Below, piece after piece: positions 41,293-51,800 of a stretch of 64,000 bases of DNA. Both the position numbers and the translations under genes were made by a program. The notes under the pieces are model-generated. The model was not told the DNA's origin. It worked only from the letters and a program-made list of their open reading frames with translations, and ran no database searches. The stretch's first letter is position 1; each line of letters starts with the position of its first letter. The stretch is taken from positions 1,488,001-1,552,000 of the forward strand of contig OY970289.1 of assembly GCA_963716135.1 (NCBI GenBank). The letters are read 5' to 3'. Source of the stretch: CAVRAW01 sp963716135 (GTDB taxonomy: Bacteria > Planctomycetota > Planctomycetia > Pirellulales > JADZDJ01).

Positions 41293-42204
41293 ATGAGAAC
41301 GCTTGCAATTCTGGCAATTCTGTCTGTGACTGCCGCAGTTTGCATCTGGGCGATCGATCGACCAGCGCAGGCCGCAGCGCCGGCAGGCGGCGAAGCCTCG
41401 GGCAATAGCGGCGCGTCATCGGCCAGTTCGTCCAACGGCGCGGCGGCCAGCAGCCCCTCGCAGGGTCAGGCCGGTTCAGGAAACGCCGGATCGAGCGAGT
41501 TGAATCCGTCGGGCATCGAACCGATGCGGGAAATGAATCCGGCGGGGAGCAACCCATCGTCTAGCAACCAAAATGCGATTAGCGATCCTCCCGGGAGCAA
41601 TCCGGCTTCCAGCACGCAGAATGCGAACGCCAACCCACCGGGGAGTAACGCACCGGCGACGCAAACCAGAGCGTTTAACAATCCGGGCACCGGCGCAACG
41701 ATCAATACTCCCCGCGGGCAAATCGATATTGGCGCGAATGGAAATGGCGGACTGAACGTCGATGTAAATCGCAGCGGCGCCCCGAACGCCAATGAGCAAA
41801 TGCGACAAGACCTGCGCGAAGATCGCCAGAATTTCCGGCAAGATTTGCGGACGCAGCGGCAAGATGAACGGCAAGAGAATCGAATGGAGCGTCAAGCGAA
41901 TTCGAACGATCCCAATCGGTGGCGCTATTCTTATTCGAACGGCGAATGGTGGTACTGGTTGCCGAACAACACTTGGGTCTATTGGCGCGAAAACCGATGG
42001 ATGCCGTACAATGCCGATACATTTCAGCCGTTCGGTTATCGTACCGGCTACCGCGGGGCGGAAAATAATTCGCCCGCGTTCTATTACGACGAGAGCGGCC
42101 GGCGTTACCGCCGGGATTATTCTCCTCTGCGGCCGCAAAAAATGGAGATGCAGACGGGCGCCTCCAACGGTTCGCAGAGCGGCATGCAAGAACCGAACCA
42201 ATAG
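41293..42204 (+). CDS. Secreted low-complexity protein
   Basis: A protein of 303 residues starting at MRTLAILAILSVTAAVCIW, a signal peptide ending near QAAAP. AGGAGG precedes the ATG. Residues 30-140 are Ser/Gly/Asn/Pro-rich with imperfect repeats of NPPGSNPASSTQNAN type. Residues 165-205 are a charged Arg/Gln/Asp/Glu repeat (RQDLREDRQNFRQDLRTQ). The C-terminal domain (WRYSYSNGEWWYWLPNNTWV) is aromatic and conserved-looking. Probably an envelope protein; function unknown. Confidence 0.7.
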   Translation: MRTLAILAILSVTAAVCIWAIDRPAQAAAPAGGEASGNSGASSASSSNGAAASSPSQGQAGSGNAGSSELNPSGIEPMREMNPAGSNPSSSNQNAISDPPGSNPASSTQNANANPPGSNAPATQTRAFNNPGTGATINTPRGQIDIGANGNGGLNVDVNRSGAPNANEQMRQDLREDRQNFRQDLRTQRQDERQENRMERQANSNDPNRWRYSYSNGEWWYWLPNNTWVYWRENRWMPYNADTFQPFGYRTGYRGAENNSPAFYYDESGRRYRRDYSPLRPQKMEMQTGASNGSQSGMQEPNQ

Positions 42205-42358
42205 CGCGGAGCAGCGAGTCGGCTGAACTATTCCAATTACGAAGCAAATGAAGGAGGAACCGGTCGATAGCAAGGGAGCCAACTGATGGCGCCGAGATTG
42301 GCGGCGCCGCGGGTAGCAACCGTTAAGAGAGCGCGACCAACGATTCCTTCATTCTCCA

Positions 42359-42395
42359 CCGCCTTTGCGCCGCGGGTCGCAAGGGCGGTTTTTTT
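42359..42395 (+). terminator. Rho-independent terminator
   Basis: CCGCCTTTGCG (42359-42369) pairs with CGCAAGGGCGG (42378-42388) over 11 bp including one G-U. Seven T residues follow. It ends transcription from the secreted-protein gene, 155 bp after its stop. Confidence 0.8.
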
Positions 42396-42403
42396 GCGCA
42401 CCG

Positions 42404-42433
42404 CAAGCCCAGGGGTTGCAACCCCTGGGCTTG
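42404..42433. repeat. Perfect 30-bp palindrome
   Basis: CAAGCCCAGGGGTTG is directly followed by its reverse complement. It shares CCCAGGGGTTGCAA with the terminator-like palindrome at 13666-13694, so the two belong to one dispersed family. Confidence 0.75.
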
Positions 42434-42541
42434 ATAAATTTCCTGGCGGCGCAAAAAGGATGCCGCGCGAATCGCAGGCATTCGTGCGGCATCTTTGGTT
42501 TTTCGAACAGTCTTTATCAGGACTTCATTGTTCGCTGCTGT

Positions 42542-42712
42542 TTATATCGTGCCGCGGGGCCGCATGCCCGTGACCAGGCTCACGATAAACAGGACGATAA
42601 AGACGAAGAACAAGATTTTGGCAATTTCAGCAGCTCCGGCGGCGAGGCCGAAAAAGCCGAAAAGGCCGGCCACCAAGGCCACGATGAGGAAAACTAATGC
42701 CCAGTACAACAT
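42542..42712 (-). CDS. DUF1328 (YtjA-like) small membrane protein
   Basis: A protein of 56 residues starting at MLYWALVFLIVALVAGLFG, preceded by AGAGGAG. Two membrane segments separated by GLAAGAAEIAKI are the family hallmark. Function is unknown; related proteins are stress-induced. A one-mismatch sigma-54 promoter lies 88 bp upstream, placing it with the other small stress genes. Confidence 0.92.
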   Translation of the reverse strand: MLYWALVFLIVALVAGLFGFFGLAAGAAEIAKILFFVFIVLFIVSLVTGMRPRGTI

Positions 42713-42800
42713 GGCGTGACTCCTCTGATGTGCGTTCCGGTAAGTGTTGAACCTGACGCCGCCAGCCGTGCTTTCCAGCGGCCAGCCTGTCCCAATGAGT

Positions 42801-42817
42801 AGCATGCGGCGTGCCAA
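42801..42817 (-). promoter_or_regulatory. Sigma-54 promoter of the DUF1328 gene
   Basis: On the minus strand this reads TTGGCACGCCGCATGCT. It differs by one base from the consensus site at 37539-37555, and the whole 17-mer is otherwise identical. Confidence 0.7.
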
Positions 42818-42873
42818 ACCGGATGGTTTCCGTGGTGAAAGGGCCGAAGAACTGAAGAATCGGCAGACAGGCG

Positions 42874-44414
42874 CTATTTGAGGCCCAGCTTCCGTCGCGC
42901 TGTCACAGCGATCGATTGACCGCTGCGCAGCATTTGCTGCCACGGATCGCGCTTACGCTTTGCCAGGATGCGAGGGACGTTTTCGACGGTATAGTGTTGC
43001 GGGCCCGAGAGCTTTGGCAATTCATCCCACGATAGGGGAAACGAAACCGGAGCGCCGGACTTGCGCGCGTGGAATAGGCGACCACGGTGCTTGCGCCGCG
43101 TTGATTGCGCAGATAGTCGATGAAGATTTTGCCGCGCCGTTTGGCTTTCGACATGGTGGCGACAAATTGGTCCGGGTGTTCGGCGGTGACGGCGTCGGCA
43201 ATCGCGCGTGAGAACGCGGTCGTCGCTTCCCAGGTATGCTTGCGGGCGATCGGCACGACGATGTGCAATCCTTTGCCGCCGCTGGTTTTGACGAAGCTGC
43301 GCAGGTTTAGTTCATCGAGTTTGTCGCGCAACACACACGCGGCATCGATTACGCGCTTCCAGGGCACCGAGGGGTCGGGATCCAGGTCGAACACCAGCCG
43401 GTCGGGGCGCTGGACGTCGTCGGCGCGACATCCCCAGACGTGTAGTTCCAATGCTCCGAATTGAACCAGCGACAGCAGGCCGCGCACGTCGTGTACGGCC
43501 AGATAAGTGGCAGTCTTGGCTTTCTCCCGGATTTTGATCCGTTCCACGTCAGTGGACAAACCTTCGGGCGGATGGCGCTGAAAAAAACACGGCCCACCCA
43601 TGCCGGCGGGACAGCGAACAAGCGATAGCGGACGGTTGGCGATGTGCGGCAGAATCCAATCGGCGATTTGGAGGTAGTAGTTTGCCAGGTCGCGCTTGGT
43701 AATGCCTTGATCCGCGTAAAGAACGCGATCGGGATGTGTGAGCCGAATGTTGGAAAGGTCGGGCGGTTTCGCTGCTCGGCGTCGGTCGGCGGTTTTCGAG
43801 TGCGAAACGGTTCGACGCTGGCGGATCTTTGCCAGCCGGCCGGCGGCAATTTGTTCCATGCTGCGCCCGCTTTTGGCGCTCTCCGGGGATTCTTCCAAGA
43901 TATCGTCCTGGTCGCCGGGGCGCGCCCATCGGTCGCGCTCTTTGATTAACAGCCAGTTGGATTTGTTGTCGCGGAGCCGCGAGCTTTGCAATCGGACGAG
44001 CATCCAGCCGCCGTTGAGTTTTTGTCCGTGCAGCGTGACTTTCAGTTTTCCTTCGCGCAGCGCGCGATCGATGGACCCTGGCTCTTGAGGTTGCCACGTA
44101 CCATAGTCCCAAATCATCACGGTTCCGCCGCCGTATTCCCCTTCTGGGATAGTGCCCTCGAACTTGCGATATTCCAAGGGGTGGTCTTCGACGTGGACCG
44201 CCAAGCGCCGCTCGCGGGGATCCAAACTTGGGCCTTTGGGGATGGCCCAACTGAGCATCACGCCCTTGTGCTCCAAGCGAAAATCGTAATGCAGGCGCGT
44301 GGCGGCATGCTTTTGGATCACGAAGGCCAGTTTGCGGCCGCTGGCTTTCTTCTGGCCGCGCGGTTCAACCGTGCGGGAGAAGTTTCGCTTGGCTCGATAT
44401 TCACGTAGTGGCAT
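42874..44414 (-). CDS. ligD: LigD-type 3'-phosphoesterase and polymerase, no ligase domain; apparent frameshift
   Basis: Residues 1-150 form the 3'-phosphoesterase: FVIQKHAATRLHYDFRLEHK, HVEDHPLEY and EGEYGGGTVMIWDYG. Residues 225-500 form the primase-polymerase: LTHPDRVLYADQGITKRDL, LVFDLDPDP, VKTSGGKGLHIVVP and IDYLRNQRGA. The frame leaves the conserved path after YSTRA at about 43058-43070 (ACGCGCGCAAG). The proper end, KSGAPVSFPLSWDELPKL to the stop at 42874, is in the next frame. The ATP-dependent ligase domain of full LigD is absent, and no Ku gene is in the window. Its role would be end processing in non-homologous end joining. Confidence 0.87.
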
Positions 44415-44586
44415 GGGCTGACACCCTCACTTGCAATTTTAGCCCACAAATGGTCAGCATCCGGCCGCCAGCCGCAGGTGCTGAATCCGATGCTTGGCAA
44501 GGCGCGATGGATCCGCACTTCTTGGATCCCTTGATCGCTCATTTGCGGAGAATGACCGGTCGATGTTCGACCAATTCGGCCAAGGT

Positions 44587-44922
44587 TTATCGAGCCTTCG
44601 CCAGAATAATCGTCAAGAGGAGGGATGAGTTCTCCAGAGCATGCAATGAATGCGGGTCACTGGGGTTCAAATAAAGAAGGGAGCCTGGAATCAGCTCGCA
44701 TGTTCGTCCCTTCGCCGTGAATTCCACGCGCCCTTCAATGCATTGAAGCACGATTTCGTCGGGAGCGACGTGCGTATCGATTTTTTTTCCCTGGGGCAAA
44801 ACGAGGCGAATCAATTCCAGACGGTTGGTTTTCGCCAGGGTGGTAGTTTTTTGTGCGGTCAAGGTCGAGCCTAAGGGACGGACGTCGATCACTTCGCCCG
44901 CGTTTGCATGTGGTATCGCCAT
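44587..44922 (-). CDS. Cupin domain protein
   Basis: A protein of 111 residues starting at MAIPHANAGEVIDVRP. The cupin strand set KIDTHVAPDEIVLQCIEGRVEF and LIPGSLLYLNPSDPHSLHALE is visible. Its ATG overlaps the qNor stop (TGATG), so it is translated by coupling with the nitric oxide reductase. GGAGG lies just upstream. It may have a metal-dependent role in the same response. Confidence 0.85.
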   Translation of the reverse strand: MAIPHANAGEVIDVRPLGSTLTAQKTTTLAKTNRLELIRLVLPQGKKIDTHVAPDEIVLQCIEGRVEFTAKGRTCELIPGSLLYLNPSDPHSLHALENSSLLLTIILAKAR

Positions 44923-47149
44923 CAATCTAACCTCCGAAACGAATGACCAGTCTTCAGGCCCGCTACAAACAGCGCCAGCGCAACGGCGCCGAGCGCGAAG
45001 ATTGTGTCGCCGGGAATTCGCATCCAGCGCAGTGTTTGCATGACTGGCGTGTGGAGGAATTCGCCGCTGCGAGCGTACCAGTAGCCGTGCTCGACGGAAG
45101 CCCAGGTTTGCATCAGGCCGACCGGCAACAGGCTAAGCACGCACATTGCCATCAGGCCGCCGTTCATCGCCCAGAAGGAGAAGCACAGGAGGCCTTCTTT
45201 CCATTGGACGCCGGGAATTAGTGCCCGCAGGCAGATGAGCATCAAGCCGATGCCGAGCATTCCGTACACGCCGAACAGAGCGGCGTGGCCGTGCACCGGC
45301 GTGGTGTTGAGTCCCTGCATGTAGTACAGCGCGATGGGGGGATTGATCATGAAGCCGAACAGGCCGGCGCCGACCATGTTCCAAAACGCGACGGCGACGA
45401 AGAAGTAGATCGGCCATTTGTATTGCCGGACCCATTGGGTGGCGCGGGAGCGGCGAAGGTCGTCCATGGCGTCGAAGCCAACGAGTACCAGGGGCACGAC
45501 TTCCAGGGCGCTGAATACGGATCCCCAGGCGAGCGCGACGGTGGGTGTGCCGGAGAAGTACAGATGGTGGCAGGTGCCGATGATGCCGCCAGAGAGAAAA
45601 ATGGTGGCCGACAACAAGGCGGCCGCAGCAGCGACGCCGGGGCGAATGAGATTTAAGCGCATGAAGAAGAAGGCGATGACGGTGGTGGCGAAGACTTCGA
45701 AGAAGCCTTCGACCCAAAGGTGGACAACCCACCAGCGCCAATATTCGACCATCGTCAAATGGGTGTGTTGGCCCCAACCCAGGCCAGCGCCGTAGAAAAG
45801 CGCGATGGCGGTGGTGGAAACAAGCAATAAAGCGACAAGTTGTTTTTGTCCACCCTCTTCGGCGCGAAGCGCGGGCGCACCACGCGGACCACAAGGAAGA
45901 GCCAAAGCAGCAAACCGACGAGCAATGCAATTTGCCAGACTCGGCCGAGATCGACGTATTCGTAGCCCTGGTGGCCGAAGAGGAACGACACCGCGTCGGA
46001 GGGAAGCTTATGTTGAATGCTCAGCCATTCTCCGGCGAGCGAGCCAAAGACCACGACCAGCAGCGCAAGAAACAAGATGTTCACACCCAGGCGCTGTCCT
46101 TTCGGCTCGGTGTTGCTGACCAACGGGCCAATGAACAGGCCGGCCGCCAGCCAGGCGGTGGCGATCCAAAAAATTCCCAATTGCACGTGCCAAGTGCGCG
46201 TGACGCTGTAGGGCAACCACTTGGAAAGCGGGAAGCCGTAGAAGGCATCTCCTTCGACGCCGTAGTGTGCCGTGACGACGCCCAGCAGCATCTGCACGAG
46301 GATCAGCGCGGCAACGACCCAAAAATATTTGAGGGTGGCCTTTTGCGAGGGGGTGGCTTGCCAACTGCCCAGCGGATCGACCTCGGCTGGAAGCGACGAT
46401 TCCTCATCTTCCCGCTGGGACGCATACCACCAGACCATGGCTGAAATTCCGGCCAGCAACATGATGATGCTGACGCCGGTCCAAACGACGGTTTCGCCCG
46501 AGGGCCGATTGCCCACCAGCGGCTCAAACGGCCAATTATGTGTGTAACTGATATGGTCGTCGGGCCGATCGGTGGCGGCGGACCACGCGGTCCAAAAGAA
46601 GAACGCACACAAGTTTCGCAGGCGCGTTTCGTCGCTTACGGTTCCTGGGGGAATGGCGTAGTCTTTTTGCCCGTCGATGAACACTTCGGAGTAGTGTTTG
46701 ACGTTGGCTTCGAATGCTTCGGCGCGGATTGGATCGATGGTGATCGTTCCGGACGCGGGATCGTAAGTGTTTTTGCGCAAGCGTTCGGTGAGGCGGCCGA
46801 CGAGCTCGGCCTTTCGTTCCGCGTCGAGTTGATCGAACGGCATTTTGAAGCCGTCGGTGGCCCAGTGATCGAGGATGAACATGGCTTCGCGATGGAGCCA
46901 ATCGGCGGTCCAATCGGGCGCGACGTAGCTGCCGTGTCCCCAGACCGAGCCAAGTTCCATTCCACCCATCGACTGCCAGACATTTTGGCCGGCTTCGATT
47001 TGGCCGGCGTCGACGACCGATTTGCCATCGGTGGTTTGCACCTTTTGCGGAATGGGCGGTTGTTCTTGGTAGATTCGCGTTCCGATCCAGCAGAGCACGG
47101 AAAACGAAAGAACGAGAACCGCGACGAACAACATCCACAATCGCTTCAT
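44922..47149 (-). CDS. Quinol-dependent nitric oxide reductase (qNor type), apparent frameshift
   Basis: About 740 residues. The N-terminal extension after the first membrane helix (QNVWQSMGGMELGSVWGHGSYVAPDW) is the qNor periplasmic domain. The 12-13 helix core has the haem and iron histidines in WHVQLGIFW, WWVVHLWVEGF, GTCHHLYFSG and VHGHAALFG. The frame breaks at about 45858-45876 after VVRVVRP. The continuation LRAEEGGQKQLVALL is in the next frame, and one C added to a C-run restores it. It reduces NO to N2O with quinol electrons. With serA upstream and the cupin downstream it may form an operon. Confidence 0.88.
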
Positions 47150-47166
47150 GAGCTATCCTTCGCTGC

Positions 47167-48379
47167 TTATTTATCTCCACTGAGCGCCGTAAGGCGGAGT
47201 TCGAAGACGTCGGGTTCGGCCTTACGAAGTGATTCGAGAGTTTCCTCGGAGGGGGCAGTTTCGAGATTGATGCGAGCGACGGCGGCCTGAGCGCCCTCGA
47301 AGATCACGTTTTCCATTTCCTGCACGTTGATGCGGGCGGCGCTGATGGCGTCGAGGACGCGGGCCAGGACGCCGGGCTTGTCGCGGTGGCGAACCACCAG
47401 CATGCAAGTGGCCGGAGTGCGGTGAGCAATGTTGACGGCATTCGGCACGCGGCCGGTTTGCTCGAAGCTCTGGATGATGCGCACGGTTTCCGCAGCGATG
47501 GCTTCCTGGGCCTGCTCGGTGCTTGCGCCGATGTGGTGGGTGCCGTAGAGGTTGCCTTCACGAGCGATGACGTCGGTGAAATCGGCGACGCCGCTGGTGG
47601 GTTCGCCGGCGTACACGTCCAAACCGACTCGGATGCCGCGATTGTGCATGGCGTCGATCAGGGCGGCCTGGTCGACGATTTCACCGCGCGAGGTGTTGAT
47701 GAAATAGGCGCCTTCGCGCATGGCGTTGAAGAAATCGGCATTGATCATGCCCTTGGTGTCTTTCGACATGGCGACGTGCACGCTGACAACGTCGGAGGCC
47801 TCGGCCACTTCTTTCGGCGAGTTCTTTCGGACGACGCCAAGCGCCTCGGCTTTCTCGGGCGTGAGGCTGCGGCTCCATGCGACCACCTGCATGCCGAACG
47901 CTTGAGCCCTCCGAATCAATTCTTCGGCGATTCGTCCGACACCGATGACGCCCAGGGTGCGGCCCAAAAGTCCGCGGGCCTTGGAATATTCGGTTTTGTT
48001 CCATTGCCCGGCGCAGCGAGATGACGTTGTCGGCGATGCGGCGGTCGAGTGCGAGGATCAGGCCGAAGGCGAGTTCGGCGACGGCCACGGAGTTTTTACC
48101 CGGGCAGTTCGATACGAAAACACCGCGTTTGCTTGCGGCGGCGACGTCGATCGTGTTGTAGCCGGCCCCTGCTCTGACGACCAATTTCAGCGGCCCGGCT
48201 TCGAGCATCGGTTCGGTGACTTGCGTGGAGCGGACGACCAAGACGTCGGGCTGCTTGTCGCGCACGGCATCGACCAAGGACTGATCCTTCAGCTTGGGCT
48301 CGTATAAAACCTCGTATCCTAACGCGGCCAAAGCGTTGCGGCCGGAAGTTTCGAATGCATCGGCAATCAGTACTCGCAC
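47167..48379 (-). CDS. serA: D-3-phosphoglycerate dehydrogenase-like, apparent frameshift
   Basis: About 404 residues from a GTG start. The N-terminal part VRVLIADAFETSGRNAL, VRAGAGYNTIDVAAA and NCPGKNSVAVAELAFGLIL is in one frame. The second frame carries the nucleotide loop LGVIGVGRIAEEL, the catalytic Arg region NTSRGEIVDQAAL, and His in GTHHIGASTEQAQ. A C-terminal ACT domain binds serine or another effector. The frames meet at about 48008-48020. Restoring GC to GCGCCGGG gives SLRAGQWNKTEYSKARGLLG, the family path. It commits 3-phosphoglycerate to serine. Confidence 0.87.
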
Positions 48380-48469
48380 GGAAGGAATCCTTGTAGCAGA
48401 GCGGCTGGAAATGACTGGAAGCAACTACTATCTCAAAGCGGTGCGCCGACTGCAAGTCAGCGGCGCGCC

Positions 48470-48475
48470 TATAAT
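48470..48475 (+). promoter_or_regulatory. TATAAT -10 element, possible leaderless start
   Basis: A perfect -10 hexamer lies 6 bases before the ATG at 48482, so transcription would begin at or next to the start codon. No good -35 or Shine-Dalgarno is seen. Confidence 0.4.
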
Positions 48476-48481
48476 GGGGGC

Positions 48482-48871
48482 ATGAGATATCTCGTGCGAG
48501 CACGGGTAAAGCCCGGGCGCGAAGCCGATCTGCTGAATGCGATCCAAACCGAAACGTTGGGCCAAGGCTCCGTGGCCGAGGGAGAATATCTGCGCAACAT
48601 GCAGGAGGCGCGGCTAATGGCCGATGGCACGGCCCGCTGGGTCGAGGTGTGTTACTGCCCTACCCCATTGGAAGAAGAGCGGCCGTATTGGGAAGGGTTT
48701 TTCGACCTGGTGAAGGTGCAGGATGCGCACGGCCGGCACAAGTGTCGCGATGAAAATGGGAGCGAGCCTTGGGCGTGCGAGAAGTGCGACTGCACGGCGA
48801 AGCTGGAGGCGCGGCTGAGCGGCTGCGGGAAGTCGTTCCTTGCGCAACTCGGTCAATCGGCCGCTAGTTAA
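48482..48871 (+). CDS. Hypothetical protein with cysteine clusters
   Basis: A protein of 129 residues. It starts MRYLVRARVKPGREADLLNA, a ferredoxin-like strand-helix, and has ARWVEVCYCPTPLEEERPYWEGFF. A cysteine-rich C-terminus (RHKCRDENG, WACEKCDCT, LSGCGKS) could bind zinc or an Fe-S cluster. No function is known. It diverges from serA. Its tail overlaps the frame-corrected end of the giant gene by 8 bp. Confidence 0.72.
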   Translation: MRYLVRARVKPGREADLLNAIQTETLGQGSVAEGEYLRNMQEARLMADGTARWVEVCYCPTPLEEERPYWEGFFDLVKVQDAHGRHKCRDENGSEPWACEKCDCTAKLEARLSGCGKSFLAQLGQSAAS

Positions 48872-51800
48872 TCTGTTCGCCGCTGATTTGATTGTTGATC
48901 GTGTCTTTCGGATTTCCAGCCAGCTTGGCGAAGAACCAATCCAGTCCGCTGCCTCCGTTGAGCTTATTGGCGGCGGTGTCGTTCTTCACGGTCGTGGAAT
49001 TCAACTTCGGCGCACCACGACGGCGCCGGCTCGCAAAGCCGCCACGCGAGTGTCGTAATCGAAATCGGTGCGCGACCAGTAGGCCAGCAGGTTATCGATC
49101 TGCGCGAGGTTGGCGTCGAAGGTCGTCGTGCCGGCAAACTGGATGTCTTCACCGCTGGTGCTATTGAGCGTGTCGGCGCCAAGTCCACCGAAGAGCAAGC
49201 TATGGCCGCCGCCGGCGGTGAGGATGTCGTTGCCGGCGCCGCCGATCAGGGCGTCGTTGTTGTCGTCGCCGGTGAGGGTATCGGCTGCCGAGCCGCCACG
49301 CACGACTCGAATGTTGTTCACGCCGCGGCCGACGTTGGTAGCTGTGCCGGTGTTCAGATTCACGGCCACCGCGGTGGTGTAAGCTTTGTAGTCGAGCATG
49401 TTGATGCCGTCGCCGCCGTCGATGTGGCCGCTCACGCCGATGCCTCGACCCAGCACGAAGTTGTCGTTGGCCGATCCGCCGGTCAGGTTCTCGAAGCCGG
49501 CGAATAGGATCGCGTTTACCTTGCCTGAGTTCGCCTTGGTAACCGTCCAGGTGCTGACCGTGTTGGGACCGATCAACGTGTCCGACGTGTTGGAGCCGCC
49601 TGTGAAGCTCTCGAGATTGGCGATGCTGCCGACGCCGTCGGCCGACATGGAAGACAAGTCGACCGTGACGGGCGTGGTGTAGGAGTACTTCAACGTGTCG
49701 GCGCCGACGCCGCCATCGAGCCGGCCGCTGATGCTTGCGCCATTGAATAATGTGAAGGTATCAGCCGCGCTTCCGCCGGTGATGTTGCTCACGCTGGTGA
49801 AGACCAGCCCGGTCACATTGCCGGAATTTGCGCCGGTGATGTTCCAGACAGAATTCTTGTTGGCGCCGACCAGGGACGTTGTCGCTCCGCCGGCGAGGAC
49901 GGTGATGCCCGCGTAGCCGCCGGTGCCGGTGGCGGTGCTGGTTTGCATGTTGACGAGACTGGCGCCGGCGTAGGCGGAGTAATCGAGCGTGTTCGCGCCG
50001 CCGGCTCCATTGATCTTGCCCGTGACGCTTCCGCCGTTGTTGATGCGGAAGAGGTCGGTGGCGGTGCCGCCGGTGAGATTTTCAACGGTGTCGAACGCGC
50101 CGCCGTTGAGCGTGCCGGAATTCAAGCCGGTGATATTCCAGATGTTCGCCTGATTGGCGCCGATCAAGGTGTCAATGCCATCTCCGCCGGAGAAGGAAAT
50201 CGGGGCGGTGATCGTGACCACTTTGCCGCCGATGGCGGCAGTGGCCAATTTGAGCGTATCGTTGCCGCCCAGCCCGTTGATGATAATCGCGCTGGTCGAG
50301 GCGAAAGTGCCCAAAGATTTCGCGATGTTCTTGGTGCTGGCGTTGCTGATCGTCACCGTGACCGAGCCGGTGGCGTTGGCCGGCGTAATCGTGAAGATGT
50401 CGGCGGTGGCCGTGCCGTTGAAGGTCTGACCGTCAGAAGGCGGAGGCGGAGCCGACGCAGCGGTAACCGTTTCGACAAGCGTCGCTGAAACGCTTCCCAG
50501 ATTTGGAGCAACTGGATTGTACGTGGCAGTGATGTTGTGCGTGCCTGCGGCGAAACTGGAATTGGTATAGGTCGCGACGCCGCTCGCCAACGTGATGGTG
50601 GTCAAAGTGGTTGCGCCATCTTTGAAGGTAACCGAGCCGGTGGGCGTGCCGGAGCCGGTAACCCTGGCCGTGAAGGTGACGCTTTGGCCGGCGGTAATCG
50701 AGGCGCTGGTGGCTGTAAGCGTTGTCGTGGTCGTCGTCGACGACGCAGTCGTAACGGTTTCGACCAACGTCGCCGAAACGCTTCCCAGGTTTGGAGCAAC
50801 CGGGTTGTACGTGGCGGTGATGTTGTGCGTGCCCGCGGCGAATGACGAGTTGGTGTAGGTGGCGGCGCCGCTAACGAGGGTGACCGTCGTGAGCGTCGTC
50901 GTGCCGTCTTTGAAGGTAATCGAGCCGGCAGGTGTGCCGGAGCCGGTAACCCTGGCGGTGAAGGTGACGCTTTGGCCGACCGTGATTGACGTGCTAGTGG
51001 CAGTGAGCGAAGTGCTGGTGGCACTGCTGGTTTGTACCTGAACCTTGGTGGTTGCCTGTGCGGCGGTGGGCGTGGCCTGCACGTTGCCGCCGTTGTCGGT
51101 GGCGACGCTCATGAAGCTGTACGTGTGGCCGTTGACGCCGTTGTAAGTGGCGGCGGTGTTGGCGGTATGATTCTGCCAGAGGGTGAAGCTGCCGCCGTTG
51201 TCGGACACATAGACGTTGTAGCTGGCGATGCCCGAGCCCCCGGTGTTGTCGCTGCCGCCCCAACTGACGGTGAACGAGGCCGAGGTTTGCGTGGCGGCCA
51301 GAGGGCTTACGGAACTGGTGGGCGCGGTGGTGTCGGCTGCGGCTGCCGCGGACGTCGGCGCCAGCGGCGGATCGAAGTTGCCGACGATCGGCGTGGCGAA
51401 TTCGTCGAGGAAATTGGAGTAAATGTCGTGACCCAGCGGCGTGGGCGTGAAGGCGTGGTTGAGCAGGTTGAACGCAGCGGTGGGATCTATCAGGCCGGTG
51501 TGCGAAATCTGGCCAGTAATAGGGTCGAAATCGTGCGAAATGAGGAAGAACGTTTCGGCCGCATCTTGCGAGACGGTGCCGCTGCGGCCGGGCACCCACA
51601 GACCGATATCGGTAATGCCGTCTTGATCCATGTCGGCGGCCAGTGGGACTTCGCCGACGCCGGGGAAGCCCCAATTGATCGTGGCGTCTTTCGCGCCGCT
51701 ATACATGGCCGGGATGCCGGAGTTGCCGCCGGTGCCGCCGATGCCGAAGTTGAATTGGAAGACGTCGGTTTGCCAGGTGGCCAGATCAATGGTGCCGTCG

